A DNA stretch of 64,000 nucleotides from Gemmataceae bacterium (GTDB taxonomy: Bacteria; Planctomycetota; Planctomycetia; Gemmatales; Gemmataceae): assembly GCA_025055795.1 (NCBI GenBank), contig JANWVV010000005.1:62001-126000 (forward strand), in the 5' to 3' direction. The notes beneath the pieces are model-generated. The model made no database searches and was not told the origin of the DNA. It saw only the letters and a program-made list of their open reading frames with translations. The position numbers and the translations under genes were made by a program. Below are positions 37,513 through 47,297 of the stretch, piece after piece. Numbering within the stretch: the stretch's first letter is position 1; each line of letters begins with the position of its first letter.

Positions 37513-38244
37513 TTACGACACGGCAGAATGAAGGGCAACGGCCTCTAGACAGGGGAGCCTGTCCAGAGCAGCCGCGGCGATCACAGAACGGTAGTACGCC
37601 AGACGTTGCTGGGGATCGTTAAGTGCTCCCCCGAACGCTCGACTAGGATCCAGATACAGCCGAGGGACGGCGACCTCACGGATACGCAGGCCCAAACGAG
37701 CCGCTTGGACCCAAAGCTGTAGGGGCATGCCCCAACCACGTTCGGTGATCCGCAAACAAGCCAAGGCCCGCCGGCGATATGCCTTGAACCCGCAAAATGC
37801 GTCAGTCAGTTGCAAGCCGAACTGAGCGTTCAGCTCAGCGGTTATCACCGCATTGATGTACTGTCGTTCCGATGGGGCCGGTGTGTTCTGCCTGAAGTCC
37901 CGCAAATACCGGCTACCCGAGACAATATCGTAGTCGTCCAAAGCTTCCAGGAGTACCGGAATACGGGACGGTTCATGCTGCCCGTCACAGTCCATCGTCA
38001 CGAGTACGTCGTAATCGTGTTGCAAGGCAAAGCTAAAGGCGGAGATCAAGGCCGCCCCGTAGCCTTGGTTGGTTCCATGGTCGATGCGATAGATGTCGTG
38101 TTCCTCTTCCAGAAGCTCGGTGGTGCCGTCGGTTGAGCCATCGTTAATGACAAGAATTTCCGGGCAGTACTTGCGGGCCGCCGCCAGCACTTGCCGCACC
38201 GAACGTGCCTCATTGTACACCGGAATGGCGGTCAGCACACGCAT
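37513..38244 (-). CDS. Family 2 glycosyltransferase, dolichol-phosphate-mannosyltransferase type
   Basis: 243 residues from the ATG at 38244 (GGAGAG 5 nt upstream); an ATG at 38256 is the alternative. GT-A motifs: AIPVYNEARSVRQVL, VINDGSTDGTTELL, GYGAALISAF, the metal-binding DCDGQHEP, and SGSRY. QYINAVITAELNAQFGLQLTDAFCGFKAYRR continues the DPM1-like pattern. There is no C-terminal membrane domain. Such enzymes transfer hexoses to polyprenyl phosphate or to cell-surface acceptors. It is the first gene of a tight three-gene unit with the BshC-like and TPP proteins (gaps 7 and 39 bp). Confidence 0.88.
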   Translation of the reverse strand: MRVLTAIPVYNEARSVRQVLAAARKYCPEILVINDGSTDGTTELLEEEHDIYRIDHGTNQGYGAALISAFSFALQHDYDVLVTMDCDGQHEPSRIPVLLEALDDYDIVSGSRYLRDFRQNTPAPSERQYINAVITAELNAQFGLQLTDAFCGFKAYRRRALACLRITERGWGMPLQLWVQAARLGLRIREVAVPRLYLDPSRAFGGALNDPQQRLAYYRSVIAAAALDRLPCLEAVALHSAVS

Positions 38245-38870
38245 AGCACTCTCCATTGGCTGCTGAACCTCGGCCGATCCACCTTCACTTCATCTTTATG
38301 ATAGCACTCCAGCAGCTTGCATAGTAATTTCCTTAGTTGTTACCTTCGTTTCTGCCCTGCTCGACTATCCGAGGCTAGGCACCGATCCGCTTGCACTTGC
38401 ACGGACACGCAACGTCACCATCCATCGACTGCAGCTGATGACCAATACCCGACGAGCGATGTATCTCTTTCATTTTTCGCCAAGTCATATACGAAGATAA
38501 CAACCCCGTGGGAACCAAAAGTTGATGCCATCGCCAAACGATCAGTGCAAGCCAATCGTTCTGATTGCCACACGAAAGTTTGTGGATAAACACTTCATAT
38601 CGTGAACCTGAGGTAAATCGCGGCTCTGAGGTAAATCGTGAGCGGTGATTCTGTCGCCTCTTGCGGATTGCCGCATTTTCTGCTAGCGTGCCGGTGTTAA
38701 GGACATAGTCAGCGGGGTGCAGGGGGACATGTGAGCGTACGGATAGCACTAGCATCCCCTTTTTATGGTTAGGTAAGCAATACCAAAAGTTCTACGGATA
38801 TATATTTGGGCTCATCCAGTTGCCATCCAGCGAGCCGTTGCCTCTTCAATGAACCCCGGGAGCAGAAATC
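38245..38870. other. Divergent intergenic region with a 13-bp direct repeat
   Basis: About 620 bp between the glycosyltransferase gene (minus) and the next plus-strand gene. CTGAGGTAAATCG occurs twice, at 38608-38620 and 38626-38638, spaced 18 bp start to start. A 126-codon frame on the minus strand here is not protein-like. No clear promoter was found. Confidence 0.4.
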
Positions 38871-40781
38871 ATGTCTAAAAGTGACTTACCTGTCGGAAGG
38901 TTGGCACATCGATTTAACCTGTTAGCTAATCAAGTTGCCCTCAAACGGTGGGATCCCAAGCATGCTTCGGTAGGAAGAGTGAAAAGTGCGATTATTGTCA
39001 TTTTAACATTCACGGGTGTTGCGTTGTTGTGGCCAACTCAGGCGCAACCACCAACTGATGAACTGCAATTCCCCTATCCCGCACAGGCCCAAATGGTGCT
39101 CATGCTATCGGGCCTCGATCGCTTGCAAGAGCGTATAGACAAACTGGCGGACACCATGGCCGTCCGGCAACGGGAACGCTGGCGCCAGAACTTATCCAAA
39201 CAGCTCGAATCGTTGCTTAAAGGACGGGATGCAAGTGTACTTCGGCGTGATGCTCGGCTCTACTTTGTTATCCATGACTTGGGAGAGGATCTGAGTAACC
39301 CTCATTGGAGCCTGTTGCTGCCAGTGCGCTCCCATAGAGACTTTCGCCTGTCGTTTTTAACCCTGGAGGAGCGGCAAAGTCGAACCAAAGAAGGTAAAGG
39401 AATCGAGGCGTTCCGCTGTACCCTGCTGAACGATGAGCCTCAGACTGTCTATCTGGTCGATTTACCGGATTATGTAGCTGTCTGTTCAGAGCGCGTAGTG
39501 GCCGAAGTATACGCCGGGGAGTACACCCGCGGTTCCACCCGGGTCTTGGGGCCTCGGCTGACGGAAGCGTTTTTGCGTTCAGATGTTGCGTTTTACCTGA
39601 ACCTGGAGGGCCTGGTACAACGCTATGCGAACGAACTACGCGCCCTTAAGGGGTTGCTCGATTTCGCCTTGCGGCGGGCCGGTCAAGAAATCCCCGGCTT
39701 GAGCGAAGCCGAGGCGGAGCTGATCAAGAAGATGTTGCTAGGGTTGTTCCAGGCCCTTGAGGACAGTCAAGCGGCAGTACTTACGCTGAACCTGGAGCCT
39801 GGGGGACTGGATCTCCACCTCCAGATCCGTTTCGGTGAAAATACGGCGAGCAGCAAGGTGCTGGCCAGCGAAACGGGGCTAGCTGCTGCAGAAATAGGAC
39901 AATTACCTGCAGGTATGCCTTACTATTACGCCTTTGCGGCACAGGGTCAAATCGGTGCCCTGATGCTGCAGGATCGCACCCGATTCCAAGCTGCCGACAA
40001 GGATGCCCCGGGTCAGCGGCTGTTGCAGCTCCATCTGGACGATCTGCGTCAAGCCGATCTGCAAAGCTGGCGTGGGTGCTTGCGTTTCCCGCTGTCCGGA
40101 TTGGAAGTGCTGCGTTATCGCGATGCCGACAAAGCCTTGCGTGCGTGGGTGAAGTTGTACAAAGTGTTGGGTGCTGGTGCTCACATACCAGGAGCACGCC
40201 TGAAAATGGCGCCGGGCGTCCGCGAAAACGCGGTCCAACACCGCGGTTTTTCCTTCACGGAAGTACGACTCCACCATGACGACGAGCACTGGCTGGAAGA
40301 CGCTCCCGAAGCGCAAAAGGAGGTAATCCGTCCGTTCATCCATCAGCTATACCCGGAGCGGGTGACCCTGTGGATTGGGCTGATAGAAAAGAACAAACGT
40401 CGTGAGATCGTCCATCTCTGGGGTCGCGATTGGGACAGCGTCAGTCCCTGGTTGGATAGCTACCTGGACGGCAAACATACCCTTAGCAGCAGACCAGAGT
40501 TTTCCTCGCTGCGACCCTTGTGGGGGGAACACAGCAACGGTTTTATCGTCGACTTGCAGCCGCTCATCCCAGCGATTAACGAGCTGTTTCGTATGATCGC
40601 CAATGTGGAGGAAGAATTGCCTGTCTCTAGGATCAAACTTAAACAACTCTCCTCTCCGGCTCCGTTATTGTGGTCCTATATGTGTCAGGAAGAGATCTTT
40701 TCGATGCGAGTGCATTTCTCCGCACAGGCTTTTGGTGTGTTACTACAGTTGCTGGAACAAGCCAGCAAAGAGTTCGACTAA
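38871..40781 (+). CDS. Secreted protein of unknown function
   Basis: 636 residues. An unusually long N-terminus (about 37 residues) precedes a hydrophobic segment (SAIIVILTFTGVALLWPTQAQ, residues ~39-58), so the native start may lie further in; the AQAQ end looks like a signal peptidase I site. The mature part is alternating helix and strand, with LDRLQERIDKLADTMAVRQR and EIPGLSEAEAELIKKMLLG. It resembles large planctomycete exported proteins (DUF3352-like) with no known activity. No metal or catalytic motif is visible. It is followed 130 bp later by a lipoprotein gene in the same direction. Confidence 0.7.
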   Translation: MSKSDLPVGRLAHRFNLLANQVALKRWDPKHASVGRVKSAIIVILTFTGVALLWPTQAQPPTDELQFPYPAQAQMVLMLSGLDRLQERIDKLADTMAVRQRERWRQNLSKQLESLLKGRDASVLRRDARLYFVIHDLGEDLSNPHWSLLLPVRSHRDFRLSFLTLEERQSRTKEGKGIEAFRCTLLNDEPQTVYLVDLPDYVAVCSERVVAEVYAGEYTRGSTRVLGPRLTEAFLRSDVAFYLNLEGLVQRYANELRALKGLLDFALRRAGQEIPGLSEAEAELIKKMLLGLFQALEDSQAAVLTLNLEPGGLDLHLQIRFGENTASSKVLASETGLAAAEIGQLPAGMPYYYAFAAQGQIGALMLQDRTRFQAADKDAPGQRLLQLHLDDLRQADLQSWRGCLRFPLSGLEVLRYRDADKALRAWVKLYKVLGAGAHIPGARLKMAPGVRENAVQHRGFSFTEVRLHHDDEHWLEDAPEAQKEVIRPFIHQLYPERVTLWIGLIEKNKRREIVHLWGRDWDSVSPWLDSYLDGKHTLSSRPEFSSLRPLWGEHSNGFIVDLQPLIPAINELFRMIANVEEELPVSRIKLKQLSSPAPLLWSYMCQEEIFSMRVHFSAQAFGVLLQLLEQASKEFD

Positions 40782-40912
40782 CTTTATTAAGAGGCCTCCG
40801 CTACCGCTACGCATCGAGTGGCCGGGGAGACCCGATACTTTTCGTAAAAACAGGTTGAACCGAAAACGGGGCATTAAAGGTTATACATTCACGATTAAAA
40901 GGAGGGATGGTA

Positions 40913-41320
40913 ATGCGACGAAGTCCAATCGTCCTACGTTTGTTCAGCAAGGTCATATGCATGGCAGTTTTGATGATGTTGTGTGTCGGCTGTGGTCCCG
41001 GCCGACTGAACGTCGAGAAAAAATATTCAATGGATGTGGGTGACGCGCGTGCGATAGAACTGGAGCCGCAGTCCAAACCGCAAAAGATACAAGTGGAATA
41101 CTCCACTTCGGACGGGGAAGCACGCGTGCTGGTATTCCGGGCCGAAGATGCCGCAGGCGACCAGGGAATGCTAGAAGCCCCAGCCAGCCGAGCCTTAGGT
41201 AGTCACCGCGGTTCCTCTGGCAGCTTCAGCGTGGATCTGCCGGCTAACACTAAGGCTCGCGTCGTCATCCGTGATCTGACCAAAAAGGCCGACGTCACTA
41301 TCAAGGTGACTAATCAGTAA
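40913..41320 (+). CDS. Small lipoprotein of unknown function
   Basis: 135 residues from the second ATG (40913), which has AAAAGGAGGG at proper distance; the ATG at 40907 is too close to it. The signal peptide ends in the lipobox LMMLCVGC. The mature part has a strand-rich domain (KIQVEYSTSDGEARVLVFRA) and closes with VVIRDLTKKADVTIKVTN. No family recognised. The outer or inner membrane location depends on sorting that cannot be judged here. It may be co-transcribed with the secreted protein upstream. Confidence 0.72.
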   Translation: MRRSPIVLRLFSKVICMAVLMMLCVGCGPGRLNVEKKYSMDVGDARAIELEPQSKPQKIQVEYSTSDGEARVLVFRAEDAAGDQGMLEAPASRALGSHRGSSGSFSVDLPANTKARVVIRDLTKKADVTIKVTNQ

Positions 41321-41446
41321 AATCCGAATATCGACCAGCATCGTCTGAAATTGACTCAGCTGTAATCAGTATCACAATCGATGTGCTTTGCGGGTTATGC
41401 CACCCTGGGCTCAGAGATCACATGGACGCATCAGGGCAACCGGTTT

Positions 41447-42979
41447 TCATGTTTCCAAGCGTCGCGCGAACTCTCTGAGTCCTTGTTGGTACACTGGGAC
41501 CCACTCGGGGCGTGGAGGAATCCGGTCGCGGAATTGCACCATCTGAGCAGCGGCGTCTGCAACGCTATAAGGTATAGCTAGACCCTGTTGCTGGCGCAGA
41601 TATTGTTCACCACTGGCTAGGGCGGCCACTGCTGCGCCCAGAGCTGACCCTTCGTCGGAAACCAGTCGGTCCAAGGGTCGGTTCAACACGCTGGCCAGGA
41701 TTTCCAGCATTAGATCACTGCGGGCGATCCCTCCGGATACGGAGATACGCTTCAGGGACTGACCAGCCTGTTCATGGGCACGAATGCCAAGGGCGATAAG
41801 AAAGGCGATAGCCTCGAAAGCCGCTCGGACACGTCTTCCCGGCTCGGTTGGTTCCGCAGGCCACCACTCCACCCGTGGTGCGGATACTCCCAGCGATGGC
41901 TCAGCAAAAACAAAGGGAAGGACACCGTAACCCTGACACAGAGGCGGTTCCTGTCGAGCCGCTTGTTCTAGTAGCGGCCAGTTCGGCTGCGCACCCACCA
42001 CCCGATCCAGAAACAGCGCGCCATTGGTGTAGCAACGCATCCATAAGTATGTTCCCCAATTCAACTTCATCACATCCAGTTGATCGGTGGTGGGCAAGTG
42101 AGCTGCGGAGGAATTTACCACGGCCGAGTTGCCCAAAATGATAGCTGCTTCCCCGGCATCGACCGCTCCGCCACCGAGCAATCCGGCCGCCTGATCATCC
42201 AGGGTGGGAAACAACAGAGGTCGAACATTGTCCGGTAAATTGGCGTTGTAGGCTACGGATTCGGCTAGCGGCCCCACCGGCTCGGACATCGGTACGATAT
42301 GCGGAAGGCATTGTCGGGCCAGGTGTCGGTATTCTTCGCTGGCTAGGGCATTAAGCATTTCAAATCGCCATTGTTCACTCCGCAAATCCATGATTCCCGT
42401 CGAGGCGGCCGAAGAGACACTAATGACGTTGAATCGGCCCGTCAGATAACCCGCAGCCAAAGGTCCGTGAGGCAGGATCCAGCGGGTTCGTCTCCAGTCC
42501 GTTGGGCTGAGAACTTCTTCATCTTTAAGCAGATGGGACAAAGAGTAGCGGATGGCCCAGGGGCCGCCAGTCAGCTCACGGACACGCCCTTGACCACCGA
42601 GACGTTCTAACCCTTTGGCATGATATGGGGCTAAAGTCTGATCATTCCAGCAAATGGCACGGCGTATCTGATTGCCCATAGCGTCAATGCGGCCGGCCGT
42701 ATGATGCGTCGCTGAAATCCCGCACAGACGCCAACGCTCCAGCAGTCCCAACTCACGCAATGCCTGAGCAATACTCCGGACCGCGGCGTACACCTGCCCT
42801 TCCAGTTGCATCAAGTTCAGCTCTGATACACCCCCTTCCGTCCACAGATCCGTGGGTAGACGCACGCTGGCTAGCGTCCGACCGGAAAGATCGAAGGCCA
42901 GGGCTTTAACACCACCGGTGCTGAAATCGAAACCGACCACTACCGTGTCTGCCGGTATACACCGTAACCCCTCGGCCAT
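41447..42979 (-). CDS. xylB: FGGY-family carbohydrate kinase, xylulokinase-like
   Basis: 510 residues from the ATG at 42979 (22 residues inside the longest frame), which gives the usual short lead to the phosphate-1 motif VVVGFDFSTGGVKALAFD. Further FGGY landmarks are GISATHHTAGRID, ICWNDQTL, LFPTLDDQAAGLLGGGAV and the C-terminal signature ISVSGGIARSDLMLEILASV with DEGSALGAAVAA. The GFDFST form and length fit D-xylulose kinases, which phosphorylate C5 of xylulose; other ketose or polyol substrates are possible. No isomerase or transporter adjoins it. Confidence 0.85.
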   Translation of the reverse strand: MAEGLRCIPADTVVVGFDFSTGGVKALAFDLSGRTLASVRLPTDLWTEGGVSELNLMQLEGQVYAAVRSIAQALRELGLLERWRLCGISATHHTAGRIDAMGNQIRRAICWNDQTLAPYHAKGLERLGGQGRVRELTGGPWAIRYSLSHLLKDEEVLSPTDWRRTRWILPHGPLAAGYLTGRFNVISVSSAASTGIMDLRSEQWRFEMLNALASEEYRHLARQCLPHIVPMSEPVGPLAESVAYNANLPDNVRPLLFPTLDDQAAGLLGGGAVDAGEAAIILGNSAVVNSSAAHLPTTDQLDVMKLNWGTYLWMRCYTNGALFLDRVVGAQPNWPLLEQAARQEPPLCQGYGVLPFVFAEPSLGVSAPRVEWWPAEPTEPGRRVRAAFEAIAFLIALGIRAHEQAGQSLKRISVSGGIARSDLMLEILASVLNRPLDRLVSDEGSALGAAVAALASGEQYLRQQQGLAIPYSVADAAAQMVQFRDRIPPRPEWVPVYQQGLREFARRLET

Positions 42980-43336
42980 GGCTGTATTTCCCGGATTATG
43001 ATAAGGTTCAGGGTACGAACCCCCTTGGTCAGTTTTCAACACCACGGTCAGCGACGCTGCGATCCGTCTTACCCTTAGTTGCTTAGTGGTGAACTACGAC
43101 ACTCAGTGAACAGATGGGCAAACATTTTTCTATCCTTAAACGAGAATGTATAAGCCGGATTTTATCAGCGATGGTAGACGCTGGCGAGACATGCGAACAG
43201 ACGGTCTCTCCCTTGCCCCTTATTGATATCTACACAGCATCTGCCGCTGAAATGTAACATAATAAATTGTCTTTAAGTCCCTCTACGGGCTCTCTTCTGG
43301 AAGGTGAACGGTGGAAAGAGGGAACAGAAGTATGAC
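42980..43336. other. Intergenic region without recognised elements
   Basis: About 350 bp between the LptE-like stop and the kinase start, both on the minus strand. CCCTCT and AGAGGG near 43280-43320 could form a long-loop stem after the LptE-like gene; nothing else is seen. Confidence 0.35.
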
Positions 43337-44044
43337 TCACCAAGGACGTTCCATCATAGATACAATTTGCACCGCCAATTGATCCTGAACCCGTTTAGCG
43401 GCGGAGCTACTGGTTTCCCCTAGTTCCGGCAAATAACGTCCCGCAGCAACCAGTCGGGTGGGAATGGCCTGTGGAGCGTCCGGAGGAGGGGCTGGCGGTG
43501 GCAGAGTAGGATCAAACGGTCCAGGTACTGGCAAAACGTCTCCTGGCAAGACAGGCGGTGTTGCTCCGCTTTTACGGGGGGCAGAAAGCACTGCACCGGT
43601 GCGCAAATCACGCCACAGAACGTCGACGGTGACAATCAAGTCGCCGTCCCGAACCATGTTTTGCTGAGTACGATTTAAAATTTGTTTCTGAATGGCGACA
43701 ATCACACCGATCAATTCGGTATCCGCACGTTCAGGATCTGAGACTACGCGGAATGAAGTGGTGCGACCGATTTCGCGGATGACCGCTTGAGTTAAATCGA
43801 CTTCAAAACCACGATAAGGGGTAGTTTGCAATGCCCGGTTGGCAAAAACGGGTACATAGACCGTTCGGATGTTCGAGTCGTAAAGGGCATCTGCTCCCAA
43901 TCGGTACCCGAAAAGTTGCCAGGGCCGGCTACTCTGACAAGCAGTGAGCATCAGGAAAATCGTCAGACCACCTCCGAGGAGCAGGTTGCGTCTATCGCGG
44001 GAACATCTGTTTGCAGTTTTGTCAGCAGCAGACCAGCGGGGCAT
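43337..44044 (-). CDS. LptE-like LPS-assembly lipoprotein
   Basis: 235 residues with a lipoprotein signal (LLLGGGLTIFLMLTAC, Cys at about residue 36). The LptE pattern follows: YRLGADALYDSNIRTVYVPVFANRA, GFEVDLTQAVIREI and ADTELIGVIVAIQKQILNR. A Pro-rich insertion (PGPFDPTLPPPAPPPDAP, about 178-195) and a C-terminal helix (AAKRVQDQLAVQIVSMME) complete it. In proteobacteria LptE plugs LptD at the outer membrane; planctomycetes have comparable LPS export genes. It starts 2 bp after the stop of the BamD-like gene, so translation is probably coupled. Confidence 0.82.
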   Translation of the reverse strand: MPRWSAADKTANRCSRDRRNLLLGGGLTIFLMLTACQSSRPWQLFGYRLGADALYDSNIRTVYVPVFANRALQTTPYRGFEVDLTQAVIREIGRTTSFRVVSDPERADTELIGVIVAIQKQILNRTQQNMVRDGDLIVTVDVLWRDLRTGAVLSAPRKSGATPPVLPGDVLPVPGPFDPTLPPPAPPPDAPQAIPTRLVAAGRYLPELGETSSSAAKRVQDQLAVQIVSMMERPW

Positions 44045-44046
44045 GG

Positions 44047-45396
44047 TTATTTCCCCATCGTTGGGGTCGACGAACCATTCTGTGGGGCAGCGGCAGGCGG
44101 TGAAGATGTTTCCGGACCGGCAGGAGTAACGTGGCCGGCGGGTGTATCTGCATGTCGGACGGCGTTAGCTGCCGGACTTGACTTCGGATCTGCGGAGAAC
44201 TGCTCATTGCCCGGTAGGCCAGCAGAGTCCATGGTACCACCAAACCATTCTTTCCATTTGGCTTGCAGTCGAGCGAAAGGATCGTTTCCGGGGGCGGGGC
44301 GTCCCGCACGCGCCAAGGCGAGTAGATGTTCTTTGCGTTGCGTGGCAAGGTCGGCATAGCGTGTGCCAGCGTAGCGACGGCGCACCAGTTCGTAGTAAAA
44401 AACGGCAGAACCAGGATGGCCCGTCCGTTCGTAATATTCGGCTGTGCGTAGGTCATGTTCCGCTTGTTGCTGGCGAATCGCATATTTGGCACGCTGAAGT
44501 CGTTCGGCCAGCTGCGGATCCTGCGTTATTTCCGGCATGCTCGTCTCAGCCATGTGGACCAGTTGCAAAGCCTCTGCGGCGCGCCGAATGTCGTGATCGG
44601 GTCCTCCGGTGGCAGCATTTTTGGAAATGACCGCGTAGAGCAGAGCCTGCGGTAGCAACGGACTCTCTTTATGCAGTTCCACCAATTGGCTGAAGAAGTG
44701 ATCCGCTTCCTGAAAGTTACCGCGTACGAAGTTGATGTAGCCGCACCAGAATAACGCCTTATCGCTGTAGGGACCGGTGATGTCCTGCACCCAGATGTTG
44801 TTGAGTGTTTCCAACAAACGCCCTTCTTGATCGATCATCGGCCGGGTACGATCGAACGGGTTGGGCCAGCTCGGTCGCCAGTACAAAATACCAGTTTCGT
44901 TTTTCCGCCGGACCAATTCGTCGCGGAAATCGTTCAGCCAGTAGTCTGCAATCTGATACATGCGGTTGCAGGCTTCGCGGCGGTGGGCCCCTGTCGGATA
45001 ATCCAATAGCAACCGGTGATAGGTGTCGACTGCTTCGGGGTAGTGTCCTTCGTAGAAACGACATTCTGCTTGCAGAAAACGGGCACGTTCGGCCAGATCA
45101 GCGGGGTTCCCCTGATTGTCGGCTAGCTGTTTGTAGATTTTGCGGGCTTGGGCGAAGCGTCCTTCCGCAAACAAGCGGTCCGCCTCGGCCATCTTTTCCT
45201 GTGCCTTGGGATCCTGATAGTTGCTGTCGAACACGGTGTGGCGAAACTGGATGGCCCTTTCGCGGAAATCCTGCCAGCTGCGGCAACCGCTTAGTCCGAG
45301 CAGGCCGAGGGCGCAACTAAGCACGATCCACCCGATCTTCCGGGTTGGCCGTGGGCGACTCGTTGGGCGGGTGCCTCTAGGATGGGCCATCCACAT
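44047..45396 (-). CDS. BamD/YfiO-like TPR lipoprotein
   Basis: 449 residues. A basic leader (RPTRKIGWIVLSCALGLLGLSGC) ends in the lipobox LSGC at about residue 38. TPR-like helices fill residues 68-370: KMAEADRLFAEGRFAQARKI, YEGHYPEAVDTYHRLLLDYP, NFVRGNFQEADHFFSQLVEL, RTGHPGSAVFYYELVRRRYA. The C-terminal 90 residues are Pro/Ala-rich and probably disordered, making it longer than standard BamD (about 245). BamD acts in outer-membrane barrel assembly. It overlaps recO by 20 bp upstream and nearly touches the LptE-like gene downstream, forming an operon. Confidence 0.82.
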   Translation of the reverse strand: MWMAHPRGTRPTSRPRPTRKIGWIVLSCALGLLGLSGCRSWQDFRERAIQFRHTVFDSNYQDPKAQEKMAEADRLFAEGRFAQARKIYKQLADNQGNPADLAERARFLQAECRFYEGHYPEAVDTYHRLLLDYPTGAHRREACNRMYQIADYWLNDFRDELVRRKNETGILYWRPSWPNPFDRTRPMIDQEGRLLETLNNIWVQDITGPYSDKALFWCGYINFVRGNFQEADHFFSQLVELHKESPLLPQALLYAVISKNAATGGPDHDIRRAAEALQLVHMAETSMPEITQDPQLAERLQRAKYAIRQQQAEHDLRTAEYYERTGHPGSAVFYYELVRRRYAGTRYADLATQRKEHLLALARAGRPAPGNDPFARLQAKWKEWFGGTMDSAGLPGNEQFSADPKSSPAANAVRHADTPAGHVTPAGPETSSPPAAAPQNGSSTPTMGK

Positions 45397-46108
45397 ACCT
45401 CAGCATTTTGGGCCGTCGACCCAGCACGTGGGTGACCGTCAGGCTAAGAGCGGCACGGAGATCCGCAGGCCAGGAGGTTAAATTCCCGGCGGGTTGTCCG
45501 CTCGATTGGGCCTGTAGCCATTGCCAACTGGCAGACGTCAGGCGTACAGCACCGCGTGCCTCCGCCCGGCAATGCCGACACACCATACCAGCGGCACTGG
45601 GGCTCCACAACACCTCCCCCTCCGCGCGGCCCCCGCAGACCGCACACGCGTCAACGCGAGGCCTATAGCCTAGCTCTGCCAACCAGGCAAGTTCAAATTC
45701 GCTGGCTACCTGCAGTGGAGCCATCCCCTGCTCTAACGCTCGCAACTGGGCTACTGCCCTGTCGAACAGGGCGGGATGGGGATCATATTCCTGTGTCCCT
45801 TCCGTGAGCAACTCGGCCATGTAGTAGCCCACGTAAAGAGCAGCTAAACGCCGTCGTAGCACGGAAAAGCGTTCCTCTACCCGCGCTTCAGTGAGCAGAT
45901 CCAAGCCGCTCTGACTTTTGCGGATCACCATGACACGGCAGACCGTCAACAGATCGAAAGCTATTTCGAAATTGGACCGCAGCCGGCGGCCTCCCTTGGC
46001 CAAGGCCCGTACCTTTCCCCATTCTCGGGTGAACAAAGTAACAATGCGGCTGCTTTCGCTCCAGTCACTGCCCCCAATCACCAACCCGATTGCTGCCTCA
46101 GCCGCCAT
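45377..46108 (-). CDS. recO: DNA repair protein RecO
   Basis: 243 residues, normal for RecO. The N-terminal OB fold shows IGLVIGGSDWSESSRIVTLF and REWGKVRALAKGGRR. A helical middle section follows, and the C-terminal zinc site is C-AVC (CAVCGG) with CRHC. RecO anneals SSB-coated DNA and loads RecA with RecR. It is the first gene of the recO/BamD-like/LptE-like unit; GGGTGAT precedes its ATG. The 3' end overlaps the start of the lipoprotein gene by 20 bp. Confidence 0.93.
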   Translation of the reverse strand: MAAEAAIGLVIGGSDWSESSRIVTLFTREWGKVRALAKGGRRLRSNFEIAFDLLTVCRVMVIRKSQSGLDLLTEARVEERFSVLRRRLAALYVGYYMAELLTEGTQEYDPHPALFDRAVAQLRALEQGMAPLQVASEFELAWLAELGYRPRVDACAVCGGRAEGEVLWSPSAAGMVCRHCRAEARGAVRLTSASWQWLQAQSSGQPAGNLTSWPADLRAALSLTVTHVLGRRPKMLRYVDGPS

Positions 46109-46426
46109 TATGGATCACCCCCCTGCCCTGTTGTTTGCCTTTCGTCTAATCCTACTTCGCGTGCCCCATCAAGCCTGCGGATGACAGACGTTGCAATCCC
46201 TACACAAAGGCCCGTACCTGTCTTTCCAACAGGTTCAATAGATCAGGCACCGATGGGACTAGTCAACGGAATAGCGCCCTAACGTGACTATAGATGGTTT
46301 ACCCCCACAATATGCATTACGGAAAATGAGCGATCAGGGGCCGTTGTACTCCTGGAAGGGTACATGTAACTCCAGTTAGCCCCTGCCACGCCGTTTGCTT
46401 CTTGATACCTCGTGTGGATCACGCTT
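46109..46426. other. Divergent promoter region of recO and pdxH
   Basis: About 315 bp. A small hairpin, ACCTGT (46216-46221) and ACAGGT (46229-46234), is the only structure seen. No clear promoter hexamers. Confidence 0.35.
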
Positions 46427-47107
46427 ATGAACTGGCATCCGGCAAACGTTACTGGAGGGATTGGCCGCTCACTTGCAGACTGGCGGCAAGAATACACACA
46501 GGGCGGACTATCGGAGGAACAGGCGGGAGACGACCCCTGGGCTTTGTTCCAACGCTGGTTGGATGAAGCAGCGGCTGCCGGGTTACCCGAACCCAATGCC
46601 ATGATCTTAGCGACCGCCACACCAGAGGGTAAACCGTCTGCCCGGATGGTTCTGCTGAAGCAGTTTGACGGACGCGGCTTGACTTTTTTTACTAGCTACC
46701 AGAGTCGTAAAGCCCGCGAGCTAGCCGTGAATCCCTATGCCGCTGTGGTGTTCCCTTGGCACGCCCTGGAACGGCAGGTGCGGATCGAGGGCATGGTGGA
46801 GAAAACCAGCGCCGAGGAGTCCGATGAATATTTCCGCACGCGTCCGCTCGGCTCACGCTTGGGTGCCTGGGCCTCCGAACAAAGCGCTGTGATCCCAAAC
46901 CGGCAATACCTGGAACGTCAACACGAACAATGGTTAGCTCGCTATCCTGACGGCAACGTCCCTCGTCCGCCGCACTGGGGCGGGTATCGCCTTATCCCAC
47001 TCGTCTTCGAATTCTGGCAGGGGCGTCCTAATCGTCTGCACGACCGTATTCAGTTTTCCCGTTCTACGCCACAATCCGCTTGGCAACGCTGCCGCCTGGC
47101 CCCCTGA
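46427..47107 (+). CDS. pdxH: Pyridoxamine 5'-phosphate oxidase
   Basis: 226 residues from the ATG at 46427 (a GTG at 46412 would add five). It oxidises pyridoxine- or pyridoxamine-5'-phosphate to pyridoxal 5'-phosphate using FMN. Conserved elements: [91 protein letters not shown], and the C-terminal [15 protein letters not shown]. The last residues end RCRLAP, the expected C-terminus of the family. It stands alone. Confidence 0.95.
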   Translation: MNWHPANVTGGIGRSLADWRQEYTQGGLSEEQAGDDPWALFQRWLDEAAAAGLPEPNAMILATATPEGKPSARMVLLKQFDGRGLTFFTSYQSRKARELAVNPYAAVVFPWHALERQVRIEGMVEKTSAEESDEYFRTRPLGSRLGAWASEQSAVIPNRQYLERQHEQWLARYPDGNVPRPPHWGGYRLIPLVFEFWQGRPNRLHDRIQFSRSTPQSAWQRCRLAP

Positions 47108-47297
47108 CCGTAGGCTCACCATGGCCATCACGGTGATCATAACGTGTCCGATATCACGGTCGACCCAGCCGGCGGAGTCATCGCTACTTCGCCTCACCCA
47201 GTTTGCACGACCAGCCCGAGGTTGTCAGGAATTGACCGGTTCCATCAACCCATCAAATCGCGTGCTATAATAACGGCCATTCACGGAGGCCTTGCAA

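Noticed and set aside
38375-38755. 126-codon minus-strand frame in the spacer
   Set aside because: No ribosome binding site, no recognisable domain, and unlike its neighbours in composition.
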